A stretch of 55,910 nt of DNA from an uncultured Clostridia bacterium (GCA_944387435.1 CALXEW010000011.1:1-55910); one strand, 5' to 3'; counted from the first letter of the stretch, positions 1 to 8,530 are shown. The notes: generated from the letters alone by a model not told the origin. Program-made: numbers and translations.

Positions 1-120
1 CATTTTATCAAATTTACGATGTTTTTTGTTCATTTTTATACATTTTTATTGCGAAAAATCTTTACTCTTTTTTACTGTTCTTTTATAAAAATTATTGATA
101 TACTTTTTATGGTGATAAAT

Positions 121-636
121 TTGAAAGTATTATTTAAAAATGAAACTAAATATAGCAAAGAAACTTACAAACAATTTATTGAATTTCATAGCAAAAAATA
201 TCATTTCACATACACTTTATTTACAGCAATAATAGTTTTTCTTATCATATTTTGTATTGTGTTACAAATATCTTATAGATATTATTTGCTTGCTATTCTT
301 ACTTGTATTATATTTACTTGTTTTTGCTTATACCGCTATTTTCACCCAATTTCTGTTGTAACTAAAGAATTGAAAAGCAAAACTCTTCAAGAAGAAAAAT
401 CTTTTATATTTAAATTTTATGAAAAAAACTTTAAAATACAAGATAAATTACAAACAGATATTATGAAGTATTATAAACTTCGTAAAATTTTTGAAACAGA
501 AAATTTCTTTTATCTATACATTGATAAAACTCATGCTTTTATTATAAATAAAGAAAATTTTTTAATTGGCAAACCTGCTGATTTTTCTAAGTTTTTAAAG
601 AAAAAGTGTATTTTTAGATTTAAAAAAGTCAAATAA
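121..636 (+). CDS. YcxB-like small membrane protein
   Basis: About 171 residues. Two adjacent hydrophobic segments lie near residues 30-52 and 55-75, followed by a soluble C-terminal part with the pattern KIFETENFFYLYIDK..AFIINKENF, typical of the YcxB-like family of unknown function. I chose a TTG start at 121 because the sequence GGTGATAAATTTG occurs both here and at the start of the next gene, where GGTGA pairs with the anti-Shine-Dalgarno. The frame stays open further upstream, with ATG codons at 109 and 19, so the start is not certain. A terminator overlaps the stop codon, so this is probably the end of its own unit. Role unknown; a membrane location is inferred. Confidence 0.6.
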   Translation: MKVLFKNETKYSKETYKQFIEFHSKKYHFTYTLFTAIIVFLIIFCIVLQISYRYYLLAILTCIIFTCFCLYRYFHPISVVTKELKSKTLQEEKSFIFKFYEKNFKIQDKLQTDIMKYYKLRKIFETENFFYLYIDKTHAFIINKENFLIGKPADFSKFLKKKCIFRFKKVK

Positions 637-657
637 ATGTTTGACTTTTTATTTTTT
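623..657 (+). terminator. Rho-independent terminator after YcxB-like gene
   Basis: Perfect 11-bp stem AAAAAGTCAAA / TTTGACTTTTT with a 6-nt loop, followed by a T-rich run. The left arm overlaps the end of the coding sequence. Confidence 0.8.
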
Positions 658-698
658 TGTGATAAAATAAGAACAAATATTCGCAAAAGGTGATAAAT

Positions 699-1998
699 TT
701 GGATATATTTGAAAAACTAGAAATATTATCAGATGCCGCAAAATACGATGCTTCTTGCAGTTCTAGTGGTAGCAACAGAAAAAATACAAACAAAGGAATT
801 GGAAATGGTCATGTATCAGGAATATGTCATAGCTGGGGTGTTGATGGAAGATGTATTTCACTACTTAAAATATTATTTACAAATGCATGTATATATGATT
901 GTAAATACTGTATTAATCGTAGAAGCAATAGTGTAAAACGTGCAACCTTTACCCCACAAGAAGTAGCTGATTTAACTATTAACTTTTACAAAAGAAACTA
1001 CATAGAAGGTTTATTTTTAAGTTCAGCTGTTATAAAAAATCCTGACTATACAATGGAATTATTAGTAAAAACAGTTACCATTCTTCGTAATGAATATAAT
1101 TTTAATGGTTACATTCACTGTAAAACTATTCCTGGTTGTAGTAAAGATTTAATTGATAAACTTCGGAAAATTAGTTGATAGAATGAGCATTAATATCGAG
1201 CTTCCTTCTAATGATAGTTTAAAACTCTTAGCACCACAAAAAGAAAAAGCAGGAATTCTTACTCCTATGACTTATGTTTCAAATAATATTAAAATGAATA
1301 AATTAGATAAAAACAGGTTTAAAGAAAACTTCGTACCAGCAGGTCAAACAACACAGTTAATTATTGGAGCTACTCCTGAAAGTGACTTAAAAATATTAAA
1401 ACTATCTGAAAGTTTATATAATAAATTAAGTTTAAAAAGAGTTTATTATTCAGCATATATAAGCATCAATAATGATAAAAATTTACCCACTTTAGAACAA
1501 CCTCCCCTACTTCGTGAAAATAGACTATATCAAGCAGATTGGTTGCTTAGATTTTACGGTTTTAAAGTGGATGAATTACTGGATAAAAAACATCCTAATT
1601 TTAATACTATTCTAGACCCTAAGTGTGACTGGGCACTTCGAAACCTAGATAAATTTCCTGTAGAAATAAATAAAGCTGATTACTACACTTTACTTAAAAT
1701 TCCAGGTATTGGTGTTATATCTGCAAAAAAAATAATAAGAGCTAGAAGAAATTGTTCTCTTGATTTTGAGAGTTTAAAGAAATTAGGAATCACATTAAAA
1801 AGAGCAAAATATTTTATAACTTGCAAAGGTAAATACTTTGAAAAGGTTTATAAATTTAATGAAAATTTTATAGAAACAAATCTTGTATATCAAGAAAGAA
1901 ATTATTTACCAAATCTAGAATTTCACCAATTATCACTTTTTGATAAATTACAACCTACAAAGGAGGATAAAATAAAATGTCTAACTGGAAACTTATAA
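699..1998 (+). CDS. Radical SAM DNA modification/repair protein, +1 frameshifted
   Basis: Putative DNA-modification/repair radical SAM enzyme of the rSAM_link_UDG type (TIGR03916-like). The CxxxCxxC cluster motif reads CIYDCKYC (about residues 64-71 from the TTG start), and near the C-terminus there is a helix-hairpin-helix stretch (KIPGIGVISAKKIIRAR), as expected for DNA binding. The gene is in two frames: 699 to about 1163 and 1165 to 1998. Removing one C at 1164 restores a continuous protein of about 432 residues through the conserved DRMSINIELP region. The in-frame codon at the break is CGG, followed two sense codons later by AGT and then TGA. Start TTG at 699 follows AAAAGGTGA. It overlaps the partner gene by 22 bases. 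Either a programmed +1 frameshift or a mutation; see findings. Confidence 0.85.
1161..1167 (+). other. +1 frameshift site CTT-C-GGA in radical SAM gene
   Basis: Reading frame 0 gives CTT CGG AAA ATT AGT TGA. Skipping C1164 gives CTT GGA AAA TTA GTT GAT AGA ATG, that is LGKLVDRM, the expected family sequence. First of three sites with the same form (Nnn-C-GGN). Confidence 0.8.
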
Positions 1999-2735
1999 AT
2001 AAAACATATATTTATGATGGTAGCTTTGAGGGATTGCTCTCAATAGTATTTGATTGTTATGTAAGTAAAACCTTACCACAAAAAATAGTTGCTTCTAATA
2101 ACTATATAGATAATTTTTTAGATAATACTACAACTATAAAAACAGATTATGAAAAGTCACAAAGAATATTTTACGGAATAGTAAACAATATTTGTAAAGA
2201 TGCCTTATATAACTCTTATTATGCTTTTTTATCAAACGATAAACAAAAAGAAATAAACATCTTAAAATATTTATGCAATGGCTTTGATATAGGTCCTGAA
2301 ATAAATAATAAAGTTACTATTTCTTATGTTTTCAAAGTAATTAATTTAAGAAGAAAAGCTTTATCAGAATGTCATAAACTAAAAGGTCTCCTACGTTTTA
2401 GAGAAGTTGGTGACAACTTATGCTATGCAAGTATTCATCCAGATAACAATATATTAGAACCTCTTGGTAAGCATTTTATTAACCGTATGCCTACTATGCA
2501 ATTTATAATTCATGATAAAAATAGAGATTTATGTTTTATTTATAATTGCAAAGAATATAGAATAATAAATAGTAAAGATATAAAAATTCCTTCTGTTTCT
2601 AATGATGAAATTACATACCAAGAATTGTGGAAATTATTCTTTAATACAATTGCAATTAAAGAGCGTACTAATCCTAGATGCCAAATACAATTTATGCCTA
2701 AAAGATACTGGAAAGATTTGATAGAAGAACCATAA
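1977..2735 (+). CDS. DUF4130 DNA-metabolism protein, partner of the radical SAM enzyme
   Basis: 252 residues, starting at ATG 1977 behind AAAGGAGG and overlapping the end of the radical SAM gene by 22 bases, so the two are translationally linked. The sequence fits the family called 'probable DNA metabolism protein' (TIGR03915, DUF4130), which almost always sits beside the radical SAM gene and is found in other organisms fused to uracil-DNA-glycosylase-like domains. Features: YDGSFEGLLSIVFDCY at the N-terminus, RFREVGDNLCYASIHPDNNILEPLGKHF in the middle (given here as motif positions 140-167 of the protein), and the C-terminal MPKRYWKDLIEEP. The biochemical reaction is not established; a joint role in processing damaged or modified DNA bases is inferred from family context. 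Confidence 0.85.
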   Translation: MSNWKLINKTYIYDGSFEGLLSIVFDCYVSKTLPQKIVASNNYIDNFLDNTTTIKTDYEKSQRIFYGIVNNICKDALYNSYYAFLSNDKQKEINILKYLCNGFDIGPEINNKVTISYVFKVINLRRKALSECHKLKGLLRFREVGDNLCYASIHPDNNILEPLGKHFINRMPTMQFIIHDKNRDLCFIYNCKEYRIINSKDIKIPSVSNDEITYQELWKLFFNTIAIKERTNPRCQIQFMPKRYWKDLIEEP

Positions 2736-2741
2736 AAGTAA

Positions 2742-2772
2742 AAGGAGATAAAAATTTATCTCCTTCATTTTA
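2742..2772. terminator. Bidirectional terminator between convergent genes
   Basis: Perfect 11-bp stem AAGGAGATAAA / TTTATCTCCTT with a 2-nt centre, flanked by A/T runs on both sides; it lies between the plus-strand DUF4130 gene and the minus-strand DUF4097 gene. Confidence 0.7.
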
Positions 2773-2784
2773 TACTTTATTTTC

Positions 2785-3648
2785 TTAAATTGTTTTTTCT
2801 ACAAAATTAATAGCTGTTTCTCCTATTCCCGCTTCTACATTAATATTTGTACTTCCATTTCCTACAATTTCTCCATCTCTTGCTTCATTTCCATCTACAA
2901 TTAAATTTCCTATTCCTGATTCTGCACGTACTTTATAATTATCTTTTGTTCCTATTAAATTAACTTCTAATTTTCCTATTCCTGCTCCTAACTCTCCTTT
3001 GTTATTTATTTTACAATTAATACTTGCTTTCCCTACTCCTGCGTTAAATTCAAAATTATCAAATGTAGAATTATTTATATATGTCTCTCCTGCTCCACTA
3101 TCAACTTTAGCGTTTACAGATTGAACATTGTTAATTTCATATTTTCCAGCACCTATATCTACTTCTAACTTTTCAGCTTTAAAACCTTCAATATATGCTC
3201 CGCTTACTCCTACTAAATCTAACTTAACACTTCTTAGTTCATAATCTTTTGGTATATATACTATTACTTTAGAATCTTCATTAACATTTTCAAATAATTT
3301 AAAAGTTCCATCTTCTATTTTTAATTCTTTACCTGAATCATTTAATTTAGTAGATAAATCTTTAGATACATTTATAAATTCTACCTTAAAACTATTTCCT
3401 GTTCTTATTTCCAATCTACTTTTGCTTAAGTCTATATCTAAACTTTCAATACCAGTATATTCCTCTGTATATGTTAGAAGTTCGCTGTTATTTGTACTAT
3501 TTCCAATATTATTACTTATTTTCTCTATTCCTACTCCAATTCCAAATATAGCTGTTAATCCAAAAATAATTATACTAATAATCATAACTGCTAAATATAT
3601 TGCAAATGCCATTGCACCATATTTTATTACTTTTTGAAAAGGTTTCAT
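2785..3648 (-). CDS. DUF4097 beta-strand repeat protein, membrane anchored
   Basis: 287 residues. One transmembrane segment near residues 12-38 (short cytoplasmic N-terminus), a linker with SNNIGNSTNNS, then a long run of short beta strands with recurring GAG/GIG turns (for example VDIGAGKYEI, VDSGAGETYI, FNAGVGKASI, LGAGIGKLEV), which is the look of a DUF4097 right-handed beta-helix-like domain. Such proteins are commonly found with LiaF/PspC-type envelope stress proteins. The start codon overlaps the stop of the upstream LiaF-like gene (ATGA-type overlap at 3645-3648), so the two are co-translated. An extracellular or periplasm-facing sensor/adhesin-like role is inferred; no enzymatic motif is visible. 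Confidence 0.75.
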   Translation of the reverse strand: MKPFQKVIKYGAMAFAIYLAVMIISIIIFGLTAIFGIGVGIEKISNNIGNSTNNSELLTYTEEYTGIESLDIDLSKSRLEIRTGNSFKVEFINVSKDLSTKLNDSGKELKIEDGTFKLFENVNEDSKVIVYIPKDYELRSVKLDLVGVSGAYIEGFKAEKLEVDIGAGKYEINNVQSVNAKVDSGAGETYINNSTFDNFEFNAGVGKASINCKINNKGELGAGIGKLEVNLIGTKDNYKVRAESGIGNLIVDGNEARDGEIVGNGSTNINVEAGIGETAINFVEKTI

Positions 3649-4328
3649 TTTATCTCAACACCTCCAAACATAGCAAGACTATTAATATATATAGTTGGTA
3701 AATTTTCATTAAATGTAGTTTTTACCTTATTAGAAGTTCCTCCAAATATAGGTGTTGATTTTACTTTTACATTAACATTTGGTGGTACAATTATATCAAT
3801 TCCCCCAAATATTGCATTTGCATTTATTATTTGATCTTTTGTTATAGTGGCATTTTTTAAATCTAAATCAACACTTCCAAATATAGCATCTATATTTGCA
3901 CCTTTAAATTCTTCTTTGTCATATCTTGCTTCTTCTCCTCCAAAAGTTGCACAATATTCTACTTGTTTTTCTTTATTTTCATTTAATGTTTTTATTCTTT
4001 CTTTTAATCTTTTATCAATAGAACCTTTAAATATAAGACTTAAACCAATTACTACCAATATGAATGGAATAATTAGCTTAGCAATTAATGAAAATGTAAG
4101 TATTCCTTGTGAGCATAAAAGTAAAACTATTCCTATAACAAGCCATATAAAACTCCACATTTTACTTTCCTTAGTAATCAGACATATTAAACTTGGAATA
4201 ATAATAAATAAAGTCCACCATCCATTAAAAAACATATTAATATTAGTAATTCCTAATGCATTTAGTCCCCATATTACTCCAATTGCAAGTATTACTACTC
4301 CCCATATAATATTTCCAAATCTTTTCAT
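3645..4328 (-). CDS. LiaF-like (DUF5668 plus LiaF C-terminal domain) membrane protein
   Basis: 227 residues from ATG 4328, chosen over an ATG six codons upstream because AAAGGGG lies directly before it. Four hydrophobic segments occupy roughly residues 5-105 (IIWGVVILAIGVIWGLNALG begins the LiaF/DUF5668-type transmembrane domain), followed by a C-terminal beta domain with repeated FGG motifs: TFGGEEAR, IFGSVDLDL, IFGGIDIIV, IFGGTSNKV, MFGGVEIK. This layout matches LiaF-like proteins that modulate envelope-stress signalling in Firmicutes. No two-component genes are adjacent, so the partner is unknown; it is translationally coupled to the DUF4097 gene. Confidence 0.75.
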   Translation of the reverse strand: MKRFGNIIWGVVILAIGVIWGLNALGITNINMFFNGWWTLFIIIPSLICLITKESKMWSFIWLVIGIVLLLCSQGILTFSLIAKLIIPFILVVIGLSLIFKGSIDKRLKERIKTLNENKEKQVEYCATFGGEEARYDKEEFKGANIDAIFGSVDLDLKNATITKDQIINANAIFGGIDIIVPPNVNVKVKSTPIFGGTSNKVKTTFNENLPTIYINSLAMFGGVEIK

Positions 4329-4348
4329 AAAATTTTCCCCTTTCATTT

Positions 4349-5140
4349 TTATATTATTTTTATTATTTTTCTTGCATTATCAAAAGTTGCATCTTCTTTT
4401 GTAAGTACTATATCAAATTTTTTTCTATATGTAGATAAATTTTCCAACTTTTTATCTAAGAAACCTACTTTAATAGTTTTTTCTAAATCTTTTTTTGGTG
4501 TCATATTTATATCTTCTATAGTATCTCCAAATAATAATTTATATGGTCTTTTATTAAATTCTTCTTTCCACATACCCAATAAATGCCCTTCTACTGTTTT
4601 ATTCATTGTATGTATTAATGAATTTTCTAACCCATAGGCATTTCCATTTTCATCATAAATAAATGTGTTACTAATCAAAAAAATATTATCAAAAAAGCAA
4701 TTTTTTTCTTTTAAGAATTCTTTTATTACACTTCCTATTCCTGCTGATAAAATTATTACTGGAATATTATTTTCATAAGTATATTGTAAAAACTCCCTAG
4801 CACCTTTTCTAAATATTAATCCACTGTTCTTTACTGCTTCTTGTAATTTATATTTATTTAAATGGTATTTATAATACAAATTCATACATGAATTATACCA
4901 AGTTTCCATCTGTTTATATTTTTCTTCATAAGAAATATTATAATCCATTTCAATTGGTCTATATTTTTCGTATAATTTGTTTACTTCTACTTCACAACCT
5001 TCATCTGCTGCCATTCCAGCAACTCCCCATGAATCCAAACTATCATAACTAGTTATTGTTTTATCAAAATCTAATAATACATACACATTTTCTTTTGTCA
5101 ATTCTATACTTTTTACTCTTTCTTCTTTTATATATTCCAT
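4349..5140 (-). CDS. HAD hydrolase, pyrimidine 5'-nucleotidase (UMPH-1)-like
   Basis: 263 residues from ATG 5140 (GAGGAGAG just upstream; an in-frame ATG at 5188 lacks a ribosome site). HAD motif I is LLDFDKTIT, motif II ILSAGIG, and motif III/IV LLFGDTIEDINM, which also supplies the second acidic cluster. The cap insertion and the pattern YNISYEEKYKQMETWY point to the UMPH-1 / cytosolic 5'-nucleotidase III-like branch, which dephosphorylates pyrimidine nucleoside monophosphates. Substrate is inferred from family only. It is the first gene of a minus-strand group with the LiaF-like and DUF4097 genes downstream (20-base gap), though a functional tie is not obvious. Confidence 0.7.
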   Translation of the reverse strand: MEYIKEERVKSIELTKENVYVLLDFDKTITSYDSLDSWGVAGMAADEGCEVEVNKLYEKYRPIEMDYNISYEEKYKQMETWYNSCMNLYYKYHLNKYKLQEAVKNSGLIFRKGAREFLQYTYENNIPVIILSAGIGSVIKEFLKEKNCFFDNIFLISNTFIYDENGNAYGLENSLIHTMNKTVEGHLLGMWKEEFNKRPYKLLFGDTIEDINMTPKKDLEKTIKVGFLDKKLENLSTYRKKFDIVLTKEDATFDNARKIIKII

Positions 5141-5268
5141 AGTTTCTCTCCTCATTTGAATTCTACTATATGGACATAAAAATATCAATAAATTTTTAAC
5201 AAATATTTTATTGTCCTTATATTCTCCTTGTGATATAATTACAAAAAAATTAAATATGGAGAAAAATT

Positions 5269-6579
5269 ATGAGAAACTTTTTAATTGTTTTAATGATGAA
5301 AATATTAAATATAGGATTAAAAATTTGTGGTAAACATGGAGGTAATTTTTTAGGAAAAATAGCTTTCAAATGGAATCCAAATATTTTCAAATACTTTAAA
5401 GTGAACTCTCCTGTTATTGCAGTTACTGCAACAAATGGAAAAACCATGACAAACAATGCCATTGGTTATGTTCTAAAAACCGCTGGTAAAAAAGTTATAA
5501 GCAATACAGAAGGAAATAATATGGAAACGGGAATTTTGTCAACTATACTTAAAAATTGTACTTTAACTGGAAAAATAAAAGCAGATTATTTAGTTTTTGA
5601 GGTTGATGAAGGTTATGTTCCTATAGTATTTAAAGATTTTCCATTAAATACTCTTGTTGTTTTAGACTTCTTCCGTGATCAATTAGATAGAAATGGCGAA
5701 GTAGAATCTTTAATTTTGAAGATTAATGATTTTCTAAAAACTTATCAAGGAAATCTAGTACTAAACAATGATGACCCCAATGTTGCAAGACTTGGTTTAG
5801 CTAATTCAGATAATCACAATATTTATTATTTCAGCGTTGAAAAATATAATTTTGCAACAGATGAACAAAAAGAAGCAGGTGAAGGAAAATTCTGTCCTTT
5901 CTGTAAAACTAGATTAGAATATGAATATTACCAATATTCTCACATTGGTAAATTTAAGTGTCCAAATTGTGGTTATGGTGATAATCCTATTTACAAATTT
6001 GCAACAAAAGTTGATTTAAAAAATAGAACCTTTAATGTTGATGATGTTACTTATAAAATAAGATTTAATAGTATTTATAATATATATAACCTTGTTGCTG
6101 TTATAGCTTGTGTCAGCTTATATAATATAGATACAAAAATTATAAAAGATGCTTTATCTAAATTTGTATTAAATAACGGTAGATTAGAGGAAGTAACTGT
6201 TAAAGGTGTTCCAACAATTATAAACTTAGCTAAAAACCCTACTGGTAGTAATGTAAGTCTTAGAATTTTGAATGAAGATGATGAAGAAAAAGAATTATTA
6301 TTTGTTTTAAATGATAATATTGCAGATGGTTTTGACGTTTCTTGGATTTGGGATATTAATTTTGATAATTTAAATAATGTTTCAAGAATAGTAACTTCAG
6401 GAACTAGAGCTTATGATATAGCAATTAGAATAAAAACATCTGGATTTGAAGCAAGTAAAATAGAACCTTATTTAAATCTACACGATGCTGTTGAAAGTTT
6501 ATACAAAACAAATGTAAAAAAATATGTTATTGCAAACTATACAGCTTTGCAACCAACAAGAAGAGAATTAAAATTATAG
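5269..6579 (+). CDS. murT: Lipid II isoglutaminyl synthase, subunit MurT
   Basis: 436 residues. MurT with GatD amidates the D-glutamate of the peptidoglycan stem peptide of lipid II to D-isoglutamine, at the inner face of the membrane. It is a Mur-ligase-like protein: ATP-binding loop VTATNGKT at residues 52-59, central Mur ligase domain, a zinc ribbon inserted with cysteines at about 209, 212, 231 and 234 (CPFC...CPNC), and a C-terminal DUF1727-type domain (NPTGSNVSLRIL). Length and architecture are typical. ATG 5269 follows a weak GGAGA-like site. gatD follows after 10 bases with its own GGAG, as expected for the obligate two-subunit enzyme. Confidence 0.95.
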   Translation: MRNFLIVLMMKILNIGLKICGKHGGNFLGKIAFKWNPNIFKYFKVNSPVIAVTATNGKTMTNNAIGYVLKTAGKKVISNTEGNNMETGILSTILKNCTLTGKIKADYLVFEVDEGYVPIVFKDFPLNTLVVLDFFRDQLDRNGEVESLILKINDFLKTYQGNLVLNNDDPNVARLGLANSDNHNIYYFSVEKYNFATDEQKEAGEGKFCPFCKTRLEYEYYQYSHIGKFKCPNCGYGDNPIYKFATKVDLKNRTFNVDDVTYKIRFNSIYNIYNLVAVIACVSLYNIDTKIIKDALSKFVLNNGRLEEVTVKGVPTIINLAKNPTGSNVSLRILNEDDEEKELLFVLNDNIADGFDVSWIWDINFDNLNNVSRIVTSGTRAYDIAIRIKTSGFEASKIEPYLNLHDAVESLYKTNVKKYVIANYTALQPTRRELKL

Positions 6580-6589
6580 GAGATTAATT

Positions 6590-7351
6590 ATGAAAGAATT
6601 AAAAATATTATATTTATATCCTGATATACTAGAATTATATGGGGATTATGGTAACATACAAGTACTACAATATCGTCTAGAGAAACGTGGAATTAAAGCT
6701 ACAGTTGTTCCTTATTCTATCGGAGATGACATTCCTAACTTCAAAGAATATGATTTAGTATTTGCAGGTGGCGGTGCTGACCAAGAGCAAAGCATTTTAG
6801 CAAAAGACTTAATAAAATATAAGGATAATATAAAAGAAGCTATAGGTTCAGGTGTATTTTTCTTGCTTATATGTGGAGCATATCAATTATTTGGTAAATA
6901 TTATAAAGGTGTAGAAGGAAATATAATTCCCGGACTTGATATATTTGAGTATTATACTGAAGCTATTAATGATAGAAAGAAAAGATGTATTGGTAATGTT
7001 GTAATAAGTGCCAATTTAAATGGTAAAGAAACTAAAGTAATTGGTTTTGGAAATCATGGTGGTCAAACTTATGATGTTACAATTCCTTTTGGTAAAGTTC
7101 TTTTTGGTAATGGAAATAAATTTGGTGATGAAATGGAAGGATTTTTCTTAAAGAATGTTATTGCAACATATTTACATGGCCCACTACTTTCTAAAAATCC
7201 TGAACTTGCTGATTATATTATTAAATATTGTCTAGACAGAAAATATAATGAAGATACTATTTTAGAACCTTTAGATGATACTTTTGAAAACTTGTGTAGA
7301 GAACAATTACTAAATAGATTTTTAACAAATAGCCAAGAAAAAAATTCTTAG
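6590..7351 (+). CDS. gatD: Lipid II isoglutaminyl synthase, glutaminase subunit GatD
   Basis: 253 residues. Class I glutamine-amidotransferase-like subunit that releases ammonia from glutamine for MurT. The nucleophile is Cys95 in LLICGAYQLFG and the catalytic His is His196 in ATYLHGPLL; the oxyanion region reads FAGGGADQEQ. Starts at ATG 6590 behind AGGAG, 10 bases after murT, and ends at a clear terminator, so murT-gatD is a two-gene operon. Confidence 0.95.
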   Translation: MKELKILYLYPDILELYGDYGNIQVLQYRLEKRGIKATVVPYSIGDDIPNFKEYDLVFAGGGADQEQSILAKDLIKYKDNIKEAIGSGVFFLLICGAYQLFGKYYKGVEGNIIPGLDIFEYYTEAINDRKKRCIGNVVISANLNGKETKVIGFGNHGGQTYDVTIPFGKVLFGNGNKFGDEMEGFFLKNVIATYLHGPLLSKNPELADYIIKYCLDRKYNEDTILEPLDDTFENLCREQLLNRFLTNSQEKNS

Positions 7352-7376
7352 TTTTTAAGCTAAGAATTTTTTATAC
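7341..7376 (+). terminator. Terminator of murT-gatD
   Basis: Perfect 11-bp stem AAAATTCTTAG / CTAAGAATTTT with an 8-nt loop, then TT and a T-rich run; the left arm overlaps the end of gatD. Confidence 0.85.
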
Positions 7377-7406
7377 TTTTTTAAGACTTTTCTTTTAATT
7401 TTCTTC

Positions 7407-7775
7407 TTATTTAAGTTCAAAAACATATGTCTTTCCCACATCGTAAATAGGTTCATCTAGAATTTTTTTAACACCTACTTCAATTTTGAATTCTTTTTTT
7501 CCTTCTTCTACAGCACGAGTTGGAGACACATTATTTTCTCCCATTACCTTATTTGTCTTTATAATAATATAATCATCTTGAATATCTATTATAGTAAAAT
7601 AAAATTTTTCTTTCATTTTAGGCTTTCCAAAAATACTTTTACATTCAATATAATCCAAAACATATTTTTTCCCTTTTTCTGGTTCAAATTTAAAATTTTT
7701 CTGTTCTACTATTGGTGAATCATCTGGATTTCTTAGTTTTCCAGTCCATACACTTTTTTCTACATATAATTTCAT
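7407..7775 (-). CDS. Hypothetical protein, 122 residues
   Basis: I do not recognise this protein. 122 residues, soluble, no signal peptide; rich in alternating charged and hydrophobic residues with likely beta strands (KFYFTIIDIQDDYIIIKTNK, KKEFKIEVGVKKI). ATG 7775 follows AAGGAGAAG. A candidate promoter TTGACT-17 bp-TATATT is readable on the minus strand at about 7812-7840. It is a single gene next to the small foreign-looking cassette genes, but its base composition is closer to the host than theirs. Confidence 0.65.
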   Translation of the reverse strand: MKLYVEKSVWTGKLRNPDDSPIVEQKNFKFEPEKGKKYVLDYIECKSIFGKPKMKEKFYFTIIDIQDDYIIIKTNKVMGENNVSPTRAVEEGKKEFKIEVGVKKILDEPIYDVGKTYVFELK

Positions 7776-7842
7776 TTTATATTCTTCTCCTTAACTAAAA
7801 CTTCATTCATAATATATCTCACATCTTTAAAAAAGTCAATAA

Positions 7843-7872
7843 ATAAAAGAAGGCCCCCATAAAGGGGGGGCC
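7843..7872 (-). terminator. GC-rich terminator of cassette A
   Basis: On the minus strand GGCCCCC...GGGGGCC (7-bp all-GC stem, loop including TTTAT) is followed by TTCTTTTATTT. An all-GC stem is unlike the AT-rich terminators of neighbouring host genes. Confidence 0.85.
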
Positions 7873-7875
7873 GAC

Positions 7876-8076
7876 TTAGTGCTTCTTCTTGCGCAGGATG
7901 TACTCAAGCCTTCCCTGGTTGCTCTTGGGATCCTTGGGACCGAACACGTCGAAGCACTCTTCGAGATCTGGATTAAAAACGAAACCCAGGTTCTCATAGC
8001 CCTCAGGAAGCTTAGCTTCACTTGAAAGCGTTGCCTCGACATACTTCGCGCCGAGATACCCATTGTCGTGACTCAT
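7876..8076 (-). CDS. Small protein of foreign composition (cassette A), 66 residues
   Basis: I do not recognise this gene. ATG 8076 follows GAAAGGAATT and gives MSHDNGYLGAKYVEATLSSE..., ending in KKKH. The coding sequence is clearly more GC-rich than its surroundings (codons such as CTC, GGC, GCG, AAG) and the frame is open further upstream without a ribosome site. It is a complete transcription unit: promoter at 8135-8163, palindrome at 8114-8125, own GC-rich terminator. This looks like a horizontally acquired single-gene cassette. Function unknown; the repeated acidic and aromatic residues give no clear fold. Confidence 0.65.
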   Translation of the reverse strand: MSHDNGYLGAKYVEATLSSEAKLPEGYENLGFVFNPDLEECFDVFGPKDPKSNQGRLEYILRKKKH

Positions 8077-8113
8077 GGCAATTCCTTTCACTAGATTGCA
8101 CTTTACTACCGTA

Positions 8114-8163
8114 TAGCTTTTGCTACACATATTAATTATACCATATTTTATGGAAACTTTCAA
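8114..8163 (-). promoter_or_regulatory. Promoter and palindrome of cassette A
   Basis: Minus strand: -35 TTGAAA (8158-8163), 17-bp spacer, -10 TATAAT (8135-8140). The bases from the -10 box onward, TATAATTAATATGTGTA, are identical to those of cassette D at 41967. A palindrome TAGC-TTTT-GCTA lies at 8114-8125, just after the expected start of transcription. Confidence 0.7.
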
Positions 8164-8167
8164 CAAA

Positions 8168-8198
8168 ACTAAAAGAAGAGCAGTTTAAGTACCTGCTC
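8168..8198 (-). terminator. Terminator of cassette B
   Basis: Minus strand: GAGCAG-(9 nt)-CTGCTC followed by TTCTTTTAGTTTT. It lies between the two cassettes and belongs to the gene at 8211-8462. Confidence 0.75.
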
Positions 8199-8210
8199 TA
8201 TTTTGTGGAA

Positions 8211-8462
8211 CTAACCTTCCCCGTTATTATACTCTCTATATTTCTTTTTCAATCTTTCAAAGTAGCGAGTAAGATTTTGAATCTCTGCTGTCATATCATC
8301 AAGCAACTGTTTATCAATCCTTAACCTTCCCTCCATTTGTAATGAGTAGTTAATATCATATTGAACCCTAGTTGCTTGATTCTCTATTGCATAAGCAGCA
8401 ATAGCAACGCACTTGGCATCACACAACATATTATTGCTTCTTACTTCCGCAGCGTTCTTCAT
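8211..8462 (-). CDS. Small helical protein (cassette B), 83 residues
   Basis: I do not recognise this gene. 83 residues, ATG 8462 directly after AGGAGGAAC. Predicted mostly alpha-helical: an Ala-rich N-terminal half (CVAIAAYAIENQA) and a charged C-terminal helix (NLTRYFERLKKKYREY). Like cassette A it has its own TTGAAG-17-TATAAT promoter with a palindrome following, and its own terminator, and its composition is less AT-rich than the host genes. Single-gene foreign cassette is the best description; function unknown. Confidence 0.7.
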   Translation of the reverse strand: MKNAAEVRSNNMLCDAKCVAIAAYAIENQATRVQYDINYSLQMEGRLRIDKQLLDDMTAEIQNLTRYFERLKKKYREYNNGEG

Positions 8463-8477
8463 TGTTCCTCCTAAAAT

Positions 8478-8530
8478 ATGTATTCCTACATGTTGTCTTA
8501 AATTATAACATATTTATTTAATTTCTTCAA
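8478..8530 (-). promoter_or_regulatory. Promoter and palindrome of cassette B
   Basis: Minus strand: -35 TTGAAG (8525-8530), 17-bp spacer, -10 TATAAT (8502-8507). A palindrome ATGTA-TTCC-TACAT is centred at about 8484. Confidence 0.7.

Noticed and set aside
1161..1178. Classic prfB-like P-site slippage (CTT followed by a poorly read codon)
   Set aside because: CTT at this site fits, but the other two sites have CTA and CAG before the break, which re-pair poorly in the +1 frame, so this mechanism does not explain the set.
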